DNA from: CALJFL01 sp047633055
GTDB taxonomy: Bacteria; Pseudomonadota; Gammaproteobacteria; Pseudomonadales; Halieaceae
DNA: 64,000 bases
Reading direction: 5' to 3'
Assembly (NCBI GenBank): GCA_047633055.1
Contig: JBLIEI010000019.1
Coordinates: 1-64,000, forward strand
The first letter of the stretch is position 1. Every line of letters begins with the position of its first letter. The notes beneath the pieces are model-generated. The model was given only the letters and a program-made list of their open reading frames with translations. It ran no database searches and was not told the DNA's origin. Positions 26,552 to 34,362 of the stretch are shown here, piece by piece. The position numbers were made by a program, and so were the translations under genes.

Positions 26552-28302
26552 AACAGCTGATCAAGCATTACAGGCGGCACCGGACCAGCACGTAAGACCG
26601 CGTCTACCCATTGCTGTGGACCATCATTCTGCGGACTAGCTTTATAAATAGCGAAAAGCTGCTTGAAGTGCGGGTAGCCGGTAAAATAGTCGGTGATCTG
26701 CATTGGGGAATTGACCACACGTTGCCACAGGTTTTTGGCAAACTGTGGCGCCAATAACCCTTCTTTTTTGGCGAATGCCAGCACCTGCGACTCACCCCAG
26801 CCGGCCGTATTGACTTGCACGCTTACATAAGCGCGGGTGGCATTTTCCAGCCGTTTGCGCAGGTGTGCGAGGCGGGTTAGCGGCGCATTGTCTGCCCAAC
26901 CAGCATCCAGCATAAGCTCTTCGCTAAAAGTACCCCAGCCCTCTACGTAAGAACCATTAGCAAACAGCGAGCGTATCGCTGGTGCCTGACTCACGGCAAC
27001 CTTGTACTGCAGGTAGTGTCCGGGAAACATTTCATGCGACATAATCATGGTATTAAAGTGCGCATTAAATGACCGATAAAAATCGTCCTGCAACGCGGGA
27101 GCAGTCGTATCTGGAATCGAGGGCAGATAAAATAGTGTGTTCGCGTCAGGGGCAAATGGTCCGGTCGGATAGACGCCCCCTACCGTAGCGCCGCTAAAAT
27201 GTGAGGGTGAAAGCGCAATAATCAAGGTGGTCGGTTTTGGTATGCTCGCAATGCGCTGCTCTTCGACGAAACGCCGGGCGGCAGACGCTAGTACGGTGAA
27301 GCTCTCTAGAAAGTCCGCGCTATTATCCTGACGATCTGCCTCCATCGCCTCAATTGCAGCGCCTAAAATGCGGTTGCCGTCGGCAGGTACTTCAGCCGGC
27401 TTATGTTGTGTTGACTGCCACCGTCGTGCCTCACTGTTCATCAACACGCGGACGTCACGCATTTCGTCAGCAGCAGCCGCCAACAGGCTCGTCGGGGTGT
27501 AAAGGCCCGAGGTCCTGCGAGCCAGCTTCGCCGCATAGTGCTTAATATCGATAGCAGGACTGGCGGAGGCTCCCGGCATGATATTCTCACGCAGGTGCGT
27601 TTCGAGTTCCCGGATAGAGTCGACAGCCAATCCTATTCCTGCCTCAATCGACATGTCCTTGGAGCCAGCCGGCCACGAGGCGGTCAACGTGCTCAGATTG
27701 CCTGAATAAAACTCGCGGGTGCCCTCAAGTGTGCGTAATGCTGTTTGAGTGCGTAGCGCATTGCCCCCGACCAACGATTGCACCGCTTTGTGACACAACC
27801 GCTGCACCCCCTGTAGGCGAGCTATCAATGCAATGCTGCGATCTTCCTTGGACAGCTGATCCCGCACCAGAAGATGCGTCAGGGCCTGCGATACGTGCTC
27901 AGCGAACCATTGGGGTTGTTGCGTCAGAGGTCGATCCTCACGCCAATTCGCCAGCTCGTCTTCTATCTTACCGAGCAAAACCTGGAGATCAATACGTGTC
28001 GACAGAACAAGCTGAGCTGGTTTAAGCAGAGCGCGAACTTCAGCAGCAGTCGCTTCGTTGAAGGCGAGCCACTGCGCTGTGGCTGGTTCCGCATAATCTT
28101 CGAAACTCGCGGCCGCAACAGTATCACCATAGGCAAAAGCAGTGCTGGGATAAAAGCCCTGCCAGGCCTCAATATATTTATCAATAACAGCTCCCGCTTC
28201 AGGCTTAGCCGTTGCGGTGGTGGAAGGTATCAGTAGCAGAGGAAAACACAGGAGAGTGTTCAACAGCTGTCGGAAGAAGTGTGTCTGGGAGCGTTTTTTC
28301 AT
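26548..28302 (-). CDS. DUF885 exported protein, putative metallopeptidase (copy 2)
   Basis: A 584-residue paralogue of the next gene, with a Sec signal peptide (LLNTLLCFPLLLIPSTTATA) instead of a lipobox. The metal motif is IMSHEMFPGHYLQYKVA, with VEGWGTFSEELMLDAGW following. The two copies differ strongly outside the motif, so this is old divergence rather than a fresh duplication. It leads the operon DUF885-2, DUF885-1, amidohydrolase, Nramp-like carrier. A 16-nt-looped inverted repeat without T run lies just upstream. Confidence 0.87.
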   Translation of the reverse strand: MKKRSQTHFFRQLLNTLLCFPLLLIPSTTATAKPEAGAVIDKYIEAWQGFYPSTAFAYGDTVAAASFEDYAEPATAQWLAFNEATAAEVRALLKPAQLVLSTRIDLQVLLGKIEDELANWREDRPLTQQPQWFAEHVSQALTHLLVRDQLSKEDRSIALIARLQGVQRLCHKAVQSLVGGNALRTQTALRTLEGTREFYSGNLSTLTASWPAGSKDMSIEAGIGLAVDSIRELETHLRENIMPGASASPAIDIKHYAAKLARRTSGLYTPTSLLAAAADEMRDVRVLMNSEARRWQSTQHKPAEVPADGNRILGAAIEAMEADRQDNSADFLESFTVLASAARRFVEEQRIASIPKPTTLIIALSPSHFSGATVGGVYPTGPFAPDANTLFYLPSIPDTTAPALQDDFYRSFNAHFNTMIMSHEMFPGHYLQYKVAVSQAPAIRSLFANGSYVEGWGTFSEELMLDAGWADNAPLTRLAHLRKRLENATRAYVSVQVNTAGWGESQVLAFAKKEGLLAPQFAKNLWQRVVNSPMQITDYFTGYPHFKQLFAIYKASPQNDGPQQWVDAVLRAGPVPPVMLDQLL

Positions 28303-28351
28303 GCAGCCTCTCCACAGTTTTTATTGTCTGGAAACAACCCGTTAACGATAT

Positions 28352-28381
28352 CGCCCGTTGCCATAAAGTGCACAACGGGCG
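28352..28381. repeat. 9-bp inverted repeat between two minus-strand genes
   Basis: CGCCCGTTG, a 12-nt loop, then CAACGGGCG. It sits between the TonB receptor stop and the DUF885 start. There is no T run on the minus strand, so it is not a standard terminator. It could be a rho-dependent or processing hairpin, or an operator for the DUF885 operon. Confidence 0.55.
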
Positions 28382-28428
28382 GTAAGTCAAAAAGAAGACC
28401 TGCGTAAATCCCCTCCCTTATTCGCGCA

Positions 28429-30696
28429 TCAGAAGTTGTAGCGCGCTCTTACACCGAAGCGCTGCACGGCAGGTTCAATATTCAAACCACCGGAGAATGC
28501 CTTCTGATAGGCGTTGGTGTAGTACTCTTTATCGAACAAGTTCTCCACATAAAACGCTACCGTGTAGTTTTCATGTCTCACGCCTGCCCGCAAGTTAAAC
28601 ACCTCGTAGCTTGGCACTTCCCAGGGGAAGCCTGACTGGATCAGCGCATCCGTTGATGCAACGATTTCGTCGCGATATTGAAATTCGCCGCGCACGAAGC
28701 CTTCCAGCGAACCTGTCAACACAAAATCATACTCTGCATCTGCGGAAACAGTCCACTTTGGCGAATTGGGTATAGTCTCGCCATCCAACACTCGGTTTTC
28801 GCCGTCAATGGTGCCAGTGAATGTCTCATACTCAGCGTCGAGATAGCCGACGCTAAAGTTCATTACCAGACTGTCTGTAGGCGCCGAGGTAATCGATAGT
28901 TCTACACCCTGCGATACCGCTGATTCAGCATTGTCGATACCGCCAAAGATGACGAAGTCCCCGTTCTCATCCAAACCCGCTTGCTGGAACGCTGTCTGCA
29001 GATCTGTCCAGTCCATATAAAAGATAGCTGCATTGACCCGCAGAGTACGGTTTAGGAACTCTGCTTTATACCCTAACTCATAGTTCCATATTTCTTCGGG
29101 ATCATAGGATGTTCCTTCAGGTGAAGGACTCAACTGGACACCACCGGACTTGAATCCCTTCGCAATTGAGGCATAAATGGTCGAATCTTCGTTGACGTCA
29201 TAGTTCACCGATACACGGGGTGAGAAGTCAGTGAACGTCTCTTTTTCGCTCAGAATCTGCACAAACGCTCCGCCGAAGCCCGTGATATCAGCGTCGATAG
29301 TCTCCTCACTGTAGCGACCCCCTATGGAGACGACCAGGTTATCGGTGAATGCATAGTCAAGCTGGCCAAAAACGGCTATGCCATCGGATGATTCGGTAGA
29401 TTCTTCTGTGTCGATAAGGAAGCCCTCGTCCAAACCAAAGGGCTGGGCGGCACCGACAAAGGTTTTATTGTCAATCGTGCCTTCGTCATCGTTGTAGAAG
29501 AGACCGATATTCCAGTTAAGCTTCTGCTCTTCAGCACTCTGCAGGCGAAATTCCTGGGTGAAGCTCTCACGCTCAATGCTACGGAATTCATTAAAGAAAT
29601 CACCGCTGCCGCCGTCAATGTCACCGCGCAAGAAGAAGTCTGAATCGATATAGCCGGTGATACTGGTAAACGACATATTCTCGAAATCGTAATCTACTCG
29701 AGCGATAAAGTACTCAAACTCGGTACCTACTTCCTGTGGCGAGTTAAAGTTAACCTCGTCGTCGTTATCTGGAAAAAAACCTACGCCATCTGGGCTAGGG
29801 TCTGCGAGACCATCGCCATTGGTATCCGGAAAATCGGCGAACAACACATCGCCAGCAAAAGTGGAGAATACGCCAGAAGGAATACCCTCTCGCATACCGA
29901 CCTCCTCGTCTGAATCGCTGTAGTTCAGGGTAATAGAGAGCTTGTCGGTAGGCGTGTAGAGCACAGACGCCTTGATGTATTGGTAGTCGGCATCATTGCC
30001 ACCGCCCGTGGGGTTGATGTTCTCAATGTTGCCGTCGGTGCTAAAGTCTTTATAGTTGATCCTGGCTGCCAACACATCTTTAATAATGGGTATATTCAAA
30101 GTACCCTCCAGGTCCACAGTATCAAATCTGCCGTAGTCGACCATCACCGAACCACCTAGCTCATCCGTGGTGGGCGCTTTAGAGGTCACACTAATACCGC
30201 CGCCCAGTGCATTGGCGCCGAAGTAGGTTGACTGTGGCCCACGCAGTATCTCGATCCGCTCAATATCCATAACGGGTGGGTTGCTGCTACTTGACGACAG
30301 ATTAAATCCGTCAATATAGAAGCCAAAGGTCGAGGTGCGCCGCGCCTGGTTAGAGTTCACGAAATTAGTGACGCCGCGCATACTGATTTCTTTACGCGAG
30401 CGTGCTCCATTGCTGACAAAGCTGGCGTTGGGCGTACGAGCCACAAAGTCTGTGACATCGCGGAACATGTTTTTCTCTATGTCGCCTTCGTTGAAGGCCG
30501 TGATGCTAATGGGAACATCTTGCAGATTCTGCTCACGATGCTGAGCCGTGACTACAATCTCTTCAACACCCCCAGTGGACCTCCCCTGCGCCAGTGCACC
30601 ACCGGAGGCTGCGGAGCCGACAAGGATAGATGCGGCTAAAATTGTTTTCGCCACTCGGTGACTAACAGATCCGTTCTCTAGTTCTCTATTGCTCAT
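28429..30696 (-). CDS. TonB-dependent receptor
   Basis: A 755-residue outer-membrane receptor. From the ATG at 30696 (GGAGAG upstream) it has a long signal peptide ending around GGALAQGRS, then a TonB-box-like VEEIVVTAQHREQNLQDVP, a plug (RIEILRGPQSTYFGANALGG) and a barrel closing with VQRFGVRARYNF. The EIVVTAQ...LQDVPISITAF type is widespread in marine Proteobacteria for varied organic substrates. Flanked by two DUF885 genes and a LysR gene; a GTTT-N5-AAAC dyad lies 96-108 nt before the start. I infer a peptide or amino-acid-derived substrate rather than iron. Confidence 0.92.
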   Translation of the reverse strand: MSNRELENGSVSHRVAKTILAASILVGSAASGGALAQGRSTGGVEEIVVTAQHREQNLQDVPISITAFNEGDIEKNMFRDVTDFVARTPNASFVSNGARSRKEISMRGVTNFVNSNQARRTSTFGFYIDGFNLSSSSSNPPVMDIERIEILRGPQSTYFGANALGGGISVTSKAPTTDELGGSVMVDYGRFDTVDLEGTLNIPIIKDVLAARINYKDFSTDGNIENINPTGGGNDADYQYIKASVLYTPTDKLSITLNYSDSDEEVGMREGIPSGVFSTFAGDVLFADFPDTNGDGLADPSPDGVGFFPDNDDEVNFNSPQEVGTEFEYFIARVDYDFENMSFTSITGYIDSDFFLRGDIDGGSGDFFNEFRSIERESFTQEFRLQSAEEQKLNWNIGLFYNDDEGTIDNKTFVGAAQPFGLDEGFLIDTEESTESSDGIAVFGQLDYAFTDNLVVSIGGRYSEETIDADITGFGGAFVQILSEKETFTDFSPRVSVNYDVNEDSTIYASIAKGFKSGGVQLSPSPEGTSYDPEEIWNYELGYKAEFLNRTLRVNAAIFYMDWTDLQTAFQQAGLDENGDFVIFGGIDNAESAVSQGVELSITSAPTDSLVMNFSVGYLDAEYETFTGTIDGENRVLDGETIPNSPKWTVSADAEYDFVLTGSLEGFVRGEFQYRDEIVASTDALIQSGFPWEVPSYEVFNLRAGVRHENYTVAFYVENLFDKEYYTNAYQKAFSGGLNIEPAVQRFGVRARYNF

Positions 30697-30791
30697 GAAT
30701 TGCTCTCCAGTGTAATTCTCATAACCTACCCTGCGGATTTGACAGTAAAGAACTTGTTGTTTCAATAGCATGTTCTGGAGAGTTTTATTGC

Positions 30792-30804
30792 GTTTAGTGC
30801 AAAC
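30792..30804. promoter_or_regulatory. GTTT-N5-AAAC dyad (candidate LysR operator, copy 1)
   Basis: GTTTAGTGCAAAC, upstream of the TonB receptor gene. A close copy (GTTTGCGCCAAAC) lies at 31791-31803 on the other side of the LysR gene. The shared symmetry and spacing suggest one regulator acts on both promoters. Confidence 0.5.
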
Positions 30805-30854
30805 ATGCGATAAATCACCGAAAGCAAGGCCAATTGGGGGACGAAATCACCGGC

Positions 30855-31757
30855 TTACACCGCTGAACTGCGTAGATGTGCTTCGACACAGGTCATCAAC
30901 CGATACGCCCCTACCGGCAGTTGACGGCCTGCCCGAGTAATCAGGCTAGTTTTTGTACTTCGCAGCACCGGGTTGCTAGACGCCAGCGCGCAGAGGCTGC
31001 CGTCTTGTAGGCAGTCTTGTACTACGAGCTGTGGCAGTATTGAAATACCACGCCCCGACAGCACAAAGTCTTTGAGCAGTACCAGGGAATTAGTCACCAG
31101 CGACGGCTCAAGGAATACACCCTCCTCCTGTTCAGCATCGTGGATAATCTGCCGAATTCGATAGCCCGAATCAGGTAGGCCGATGCTCTCACGCTGGATA
31201 CTCTGCAGGCTGACATCACTTGCTGTCCTCAGGTGATGCTCACAGTTAACAATGATGCGCAGTGGCTGGGGAATAGTAACCCGGGAGCTGATACCCGGCT
31301 CCCGTGGGATATCGAAGATCAAGCCTAAATGAGCCTGATCGTCGCGGACCTGTGCAGAGACGCTGGTGGTATTGGAAATCGCGACCCGTATCTCCATCCC
31401 CGGATACTGCTGCATGAAATCATCGAGCATATCGCTGAAACGCTGGGTAACGAAGGCCTCGCCCACAGCGAGCACGATTTTACCTGTGCGTACTTTTTTC
31501 ATCTCTTCGATGTGGGACAGGAAGGCCTCTTCCTGCGATAGTTTCTCTCGGTAATACTTGCATACCGCCTCACCGGCCTCTGTGAGGCCGATGCGTCGGC
31601 GCCCCTTTTCGATCAATGGCAGGCCCAGCTCGGCTTCCAGCTGTGCAATCTGTCGGCTGACTGACGAGGTGGCGATGTTAAGGCTCTCGCTCGCCGCATT
31701 CATGGTACCGAGGCGTGCCGATTCGTATAGATATTGAAGGCGAATATCACTGGGCAT
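30855..31757 (-). CDS. LysR-family transcriptional regulator
   Basis: A 300-residue LTTR: HTH at residues ~3-62 (LQYLYESARLGTMNAASESL, SSVSRQIAQLEAELGLPL), linker helix, then effector domain (GKIVLAVGEAF; HLGLIFDIP). It lies between the TonB receptor and the divergent DapA-FAD dehydrogenase operon and likely controls both, as two matching dyads flank the gene. Divergent gap to the operon is 153 nt. The inducer might be a proline or hydroxyproline derivative if the pathway reading is right. Confidence 0.92.
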   Translation of the reverse strand: MPSDIRLQYLYESARLGTMNAASESLNIATSSVSRQIAQLEAELGLPLIEKGRRRIGLTEAGEAVCKYYREKLSQEEAFLSHIEEMKKVRTGKIVLAVGEAFVTQRFSDMLDDFMQQYPGMEIRVAISNTTSVSAQVRDDQAHLGLIFDIPREPGISSRVTIPQPLRIIVNCEHHLRTASDVSLQSIQRESIGLPDSGYRIRQIIHDAEQEEGVFLEPSLVTNSLVLLKDFVLSGRGISILPQLVVQDCLQDGSLCALASSNPVLRSTKTSLITRAGRQLPVGAYRLMTCVEAHLRSSAV

Positions 31758-31790
31758 AGGTGGATCCTCTGAGACTGCGTTTGCCGCCTA

Positions 31791-31803
31791 GTTTGCGCCA
31801 AAC
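31791..31803. promoter_or_regulatory. GTTT-N5-AAAC dyad (candidate LysR operator, copy 2)
   Basis: GTTTGCGCCAAAC in the divergent gap between the LysR gene and the DapA-family operon, 34 nt before the LysR start. Pairs with the similar site at 30792-30804. Two direct repeats TTGTTTAC (31830-31837 and 31847-31854) lie nearer the operon and may be part of its promoter. Confidence 0.5.
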
Positions 31804-31910
31804 GCTACGAAATAATCAATCCTTTGCTATTGTTTACACTGTGCATTTGTTTACTGTAGCGGTTCGAATGAAATCTACCCCAATTATCTTCTCGAAGGCA
31901 GGAGCACCTG

Positions 31911-32834
31911 ATGGATCGCGATTCAATCAACTGGAGCGGTTATATTCCAGCACTAACCACGCCTTTTGCCGAGGATGAAAGCCTGGATGAATATGGCGTT
32001 AAGGAATTACATTCCTGGGTTCACCGATGCGGCGTGCACGGCTTTATTGTACTGGGCACGCAAGGTGAGTGGTTCTCACAGACCACAGCGGAAAAACGGC
32101 GCCTGATGGAGCTTGCGGGGGAAAACATGCGGGGGAAATTGACCCTGATCTCTGGCTGCAACGCTTTTCGCGCCGGAGAGGCCATTGATAATATTAGCTG
32201 TGCCGCCGATAATGGATTCGATGGTATTCTACTCACGCCCCCGCCTTACATCATGCCCACCGAGCGCGAGATCTATGGCTTCTACAAGGACGTGAGCGAT
32301 AACAGCCCGCTACCAATCTGCGTATACAACTGGCCACCAGGCACTAACATAGACATGTCCATCGAATTACTCTCGCAGCTGGCTGACCTAGATAAGGTGG
32401 TGGCCGTAAAGAACTCAACGCCAGACCCCCTGCATTTTACCCAGGTTCTGGCCGCGCTTAAGGATCGCGTACGCGTGTTTGGTGCGCCAATGAATGAACT
32501 GGGAATCACCTTAGTCACTGAGCATGGCTGCGATGGGACAATGGGTGCAGGCGCGGTACTGGGTAGCGATCAGCCAAACTTTTATAATGCGATCTGGTCG
32601 GGCGACCTGGAGCGCGCTCGGGAACTCGGTGCCAGAGATACAAGAATCATGCAGGATTGGTTTAACGCCGACTACACCGGCCGTTTCGGCTCGGCACAGG
32701 CGATATTCAAAGAGGCACTCAATCAACAGGGTTTGCCAGGCGGAGTTCCGCGCAGGCCTATTTTGCCCCTGGAAGACAAGGACGTCGCCGCTATCCGCGC
32801 CACACTCATGGCGCTGGACGTAATCAGCGCATAG
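31911..32834 (+). CDS. DapA/N-acetylneuraminate lyase-family enzyme
   Basis: A 307-residue class I aldolase-type enzyme that works through a lysine Schiff base. The lysine is in VVAVKNSTPDP (~165) and the phenolic Tyr in ICVYNWPPGTN (~138). IVLGTQGEWFSQTTAEKR carries the substrate-carboxylate loop, with GTQGEW in place of the usual GTTGE. The family includes dihydrodipicolinate synthase, keto-deoxy-sugar aldolases and the LhpC 4-hydroxy-pyrroline-carboxylate deaminase. It is the first gene of an operon with an HcnABC/LhpBEF-like dehydrogenase, so a LhpC-like deaminase is my preferred guess. ATG follows GCAGGAG. Confidence 0.87.
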   Translation: MDRDSINWSGYIPALTTPFAEDESLDEYGVKELHSWVHRCGVHGFIVLGTQGEWFSQTTAEKRRLMELAGENMRGKLTLISGCNAFRAGEAIDNISCAADNGFDGILLTPPPYIMPTEREIYGFYKDVSDNSPLPICVYNWPPGTNIDMSIELLSQLADLDKVVAVKNSTPDPLHFTQVLAALKDRVRVFGAPMNELGITLVTEHGCDGTMGAGAVLGSDQPNFYNAIWSGDLERARELGARDTRIMQDWFNADYTGRFGSAQAIFKEALNQQGLPGGVPRRPILPLEDKDVAAIRATLMALDVISA

Positions 32835-32835
32835 G

Positions 32836-34029
32836 GTGGCTCATTACGATGTCATCGTTATCGGAGCGGGCCTTACGGGGGTCGCTACCGCCCTACACCT
32901 AGCAAAAGGAGGTGCCTCAACATTAGTACTGGAGCGCCAGCAGATTAACCGGGGCGCTTCCGGGCAGAACGCAGGTTCGCTGCATTTTCAATTGGAGTAC
33001 CGGCTGATCGAACACGCCGGGGATCTCGATGAAGAGTTATCATTTTATGCCGCACTGGCGCGCCTTGCGATTACTGACTGGCGCGCGTTAGAGACCGAAC
33101 TTAGCGATAATATTGAGCTTGAAATGACTGGGGGACTGATGGTGGCGGAGTCTGCTGAGCAGATGTTGACGCTGGAGAAAAAAGCGAGAATCGAACGTGC
33201 CCAGGGCCTACAAGTCACCTTACTGGATCGCACAGAGGTACTGGCGAAAGCGCCGTACCTGAGTGAATCAATTACCGGGGCCCTGTATTGCCCTGATGAA
33301 GGCCATTGCAATCCGCGGTTGTTATCTCATGCGTTTGCGCGCGAGGCTGAGACCGCCGGTGCGAAGTTTCAAATGCAGACCGAAGTGACAGGTCTGCAAC
33401 GCCAGGGCGATCGCTGGCTGGTAACGACTAGCAGCGCTCAAACATCAGATAAACAAACTTATACCGCAGACGCTGTAGTCAATGCAGCTGGCGCGTGGTC
33501 CGCCGAGATCGCCCGTATGGCGAACCTGCATCTGCCTGTGTTTCCGGTCGGACTTATTATCAGCGTGACTGAAAAAGTGCCTGCTATTATGGATCACTTG
33601 ATTCAGCATGTAGGCCGCAAACTTTCACTTAAACAGGTTGATGACGGAAACCTGCTTATTGGTGGAGGCTGGTCTGCCCGATTACCGCAAACAAACGGCA
33701 AGTGGCAAGCAGATTACAGAGCGGTACTGGACATAGGCGAACTGAAGAAAAATCTGGCGACAGCTTGCGATGTGATGCCATTGCTCGAAGATGTACACGT
33801 ACTTCGCAGTTGGACAGGCACCACCGGTATAACGCCGGATCAGTTGCCAATCATAGGAGATATCGCTCAGGCTCAAGGGTTCTATGTTGCCGTTGGCGGC
33901 TCGGGCTTTACCTACGGGCCCACCTACGCAAAGCTACTAGCCGAGCTTATATTACATGGTAACACCAGTTTTCCGATTACTGCGTATTCCCCGAACCGCT
34001 TCGGGCATATGAATATGTTCATGGGATAG
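32836..34029 (+). CDS. FAD-dependent amino-acid dehydrogenase subunit (DAO family; HcnC/LhpB-like)
   Basis: A 397-residue DadA/glycine-oxidase-type flavoprotein. The N-terminal dinucleotide fold is VIVIGAGLTGVATALHL; VNAAGAWSAEIARMA (~215) and the C-terminal GLYVAVG-type loop (GFYVAVGGSGFTYGP) complete FAD binding. The start is GTG at 32836, one nt after the DapA-family stop, so translation is coupled. Followed directly by a [2Fe-2S] subunit and a second flavoprotein, making a heterotrimeric membrane-linked amine dehydrogenase. Substrate could be D-proline, D-hydroxyproline, sarcosine or an opine. Confidence 0.88.
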   Translation: MAHYDVIVIGAGLTGVATALHLAKGGASTLVLERQQINRGASGQNAGSLHFQLEYRLIEHAGDLDEELSFYAALARLAITDWRALETELSDNIELEMTGGLMVAESAEQMLTLEKKARIERAQGLQVTLLDRTEVLAKAPYLSESITGALYCPDEGHCNPRLLSHAFAREAETAGAKFQMQTEVTGLQRQGDRWLVTTSSAQTSDKQTYTADAVVNAAGAWSAEIARMANLHLPVFPVGLIISVTEKVPAIMDHLIQHVGRKLSLKQVDDGNLLIGGGWSARLPQTNGKWQADYRAVLDIGELKKNLATACDVMPLLEDVHVLRSWTGTTGITPDQLPIIGDIAQAQGFYVAVGGSGFTYGPTYAKLLAELILHGNTSFPITAYSPNRFGHMNMFMG

Positions 34030-34035
34030 CACCAA

Positions 34036-34362
34036 ATGTCGATGCGCTATGACAAAAACGTGACTCGCGGCAGTGCCGTAGAGTTGATCATTGACGGACA
34101 GTCGGTATCCGCCTACGAAGGCGAAACTATTGCCGCTGTCCTGCTTCTAGCGAATAAAACAGTCTGTTATCGAACACGTAACGATTCACCACGGATGATG
34201 TTCTGCAACATGGGCACGTGTTTTGAGTGCCGTGTTAGAGTGACTCAGGCTGGGGTCTCACGCTGGCTGTTGGCTTGCACAACAACCGTAGAGGCACAGA
34301 TGAAAGTCGACACCGGAATCGATTTTTCGCGATGGATGCCCGGGAGCAACAGCGATGTATGA
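34036..34362 (+). CDS. [2Fe-2S] small subunit (HcnA/LhpE-like)
   Basis: A 108-residue ferredoxin-like subunit. Four cysteines are placed as in HcnA and sarcosine-oxidase alpha N-termini: FCNMGTCFECRV (C-x4-C-x2-C) and a fourth in LLACTTTV. ELIIDGQSVSAYEGETIAAV is the typical beta-grasp opening. Start 34036 or the Met at 34042. Its 3' end overlaps the next gene by 8 nt. It would pass electrons between the two flavin subunits. Confidence 0.88.
   Translation: MSMRYDKNVTRGSAVELIIDGQSVSAYEGETIAAVLLLANKTVCYRTRNDSPRMMFCNMGTCFECRVRVTQAGVSRWLLACTTTVEAQMKVDTGIDFSRWMPGSNSDV

Noticed and set aside
31855..31885. GTAGCGGTTCGAATGAAATCTACC looked at as a possible tRNA T-arm
   Set aside because: No acceptor, D or anticodon arms could be folded around it; chance match.
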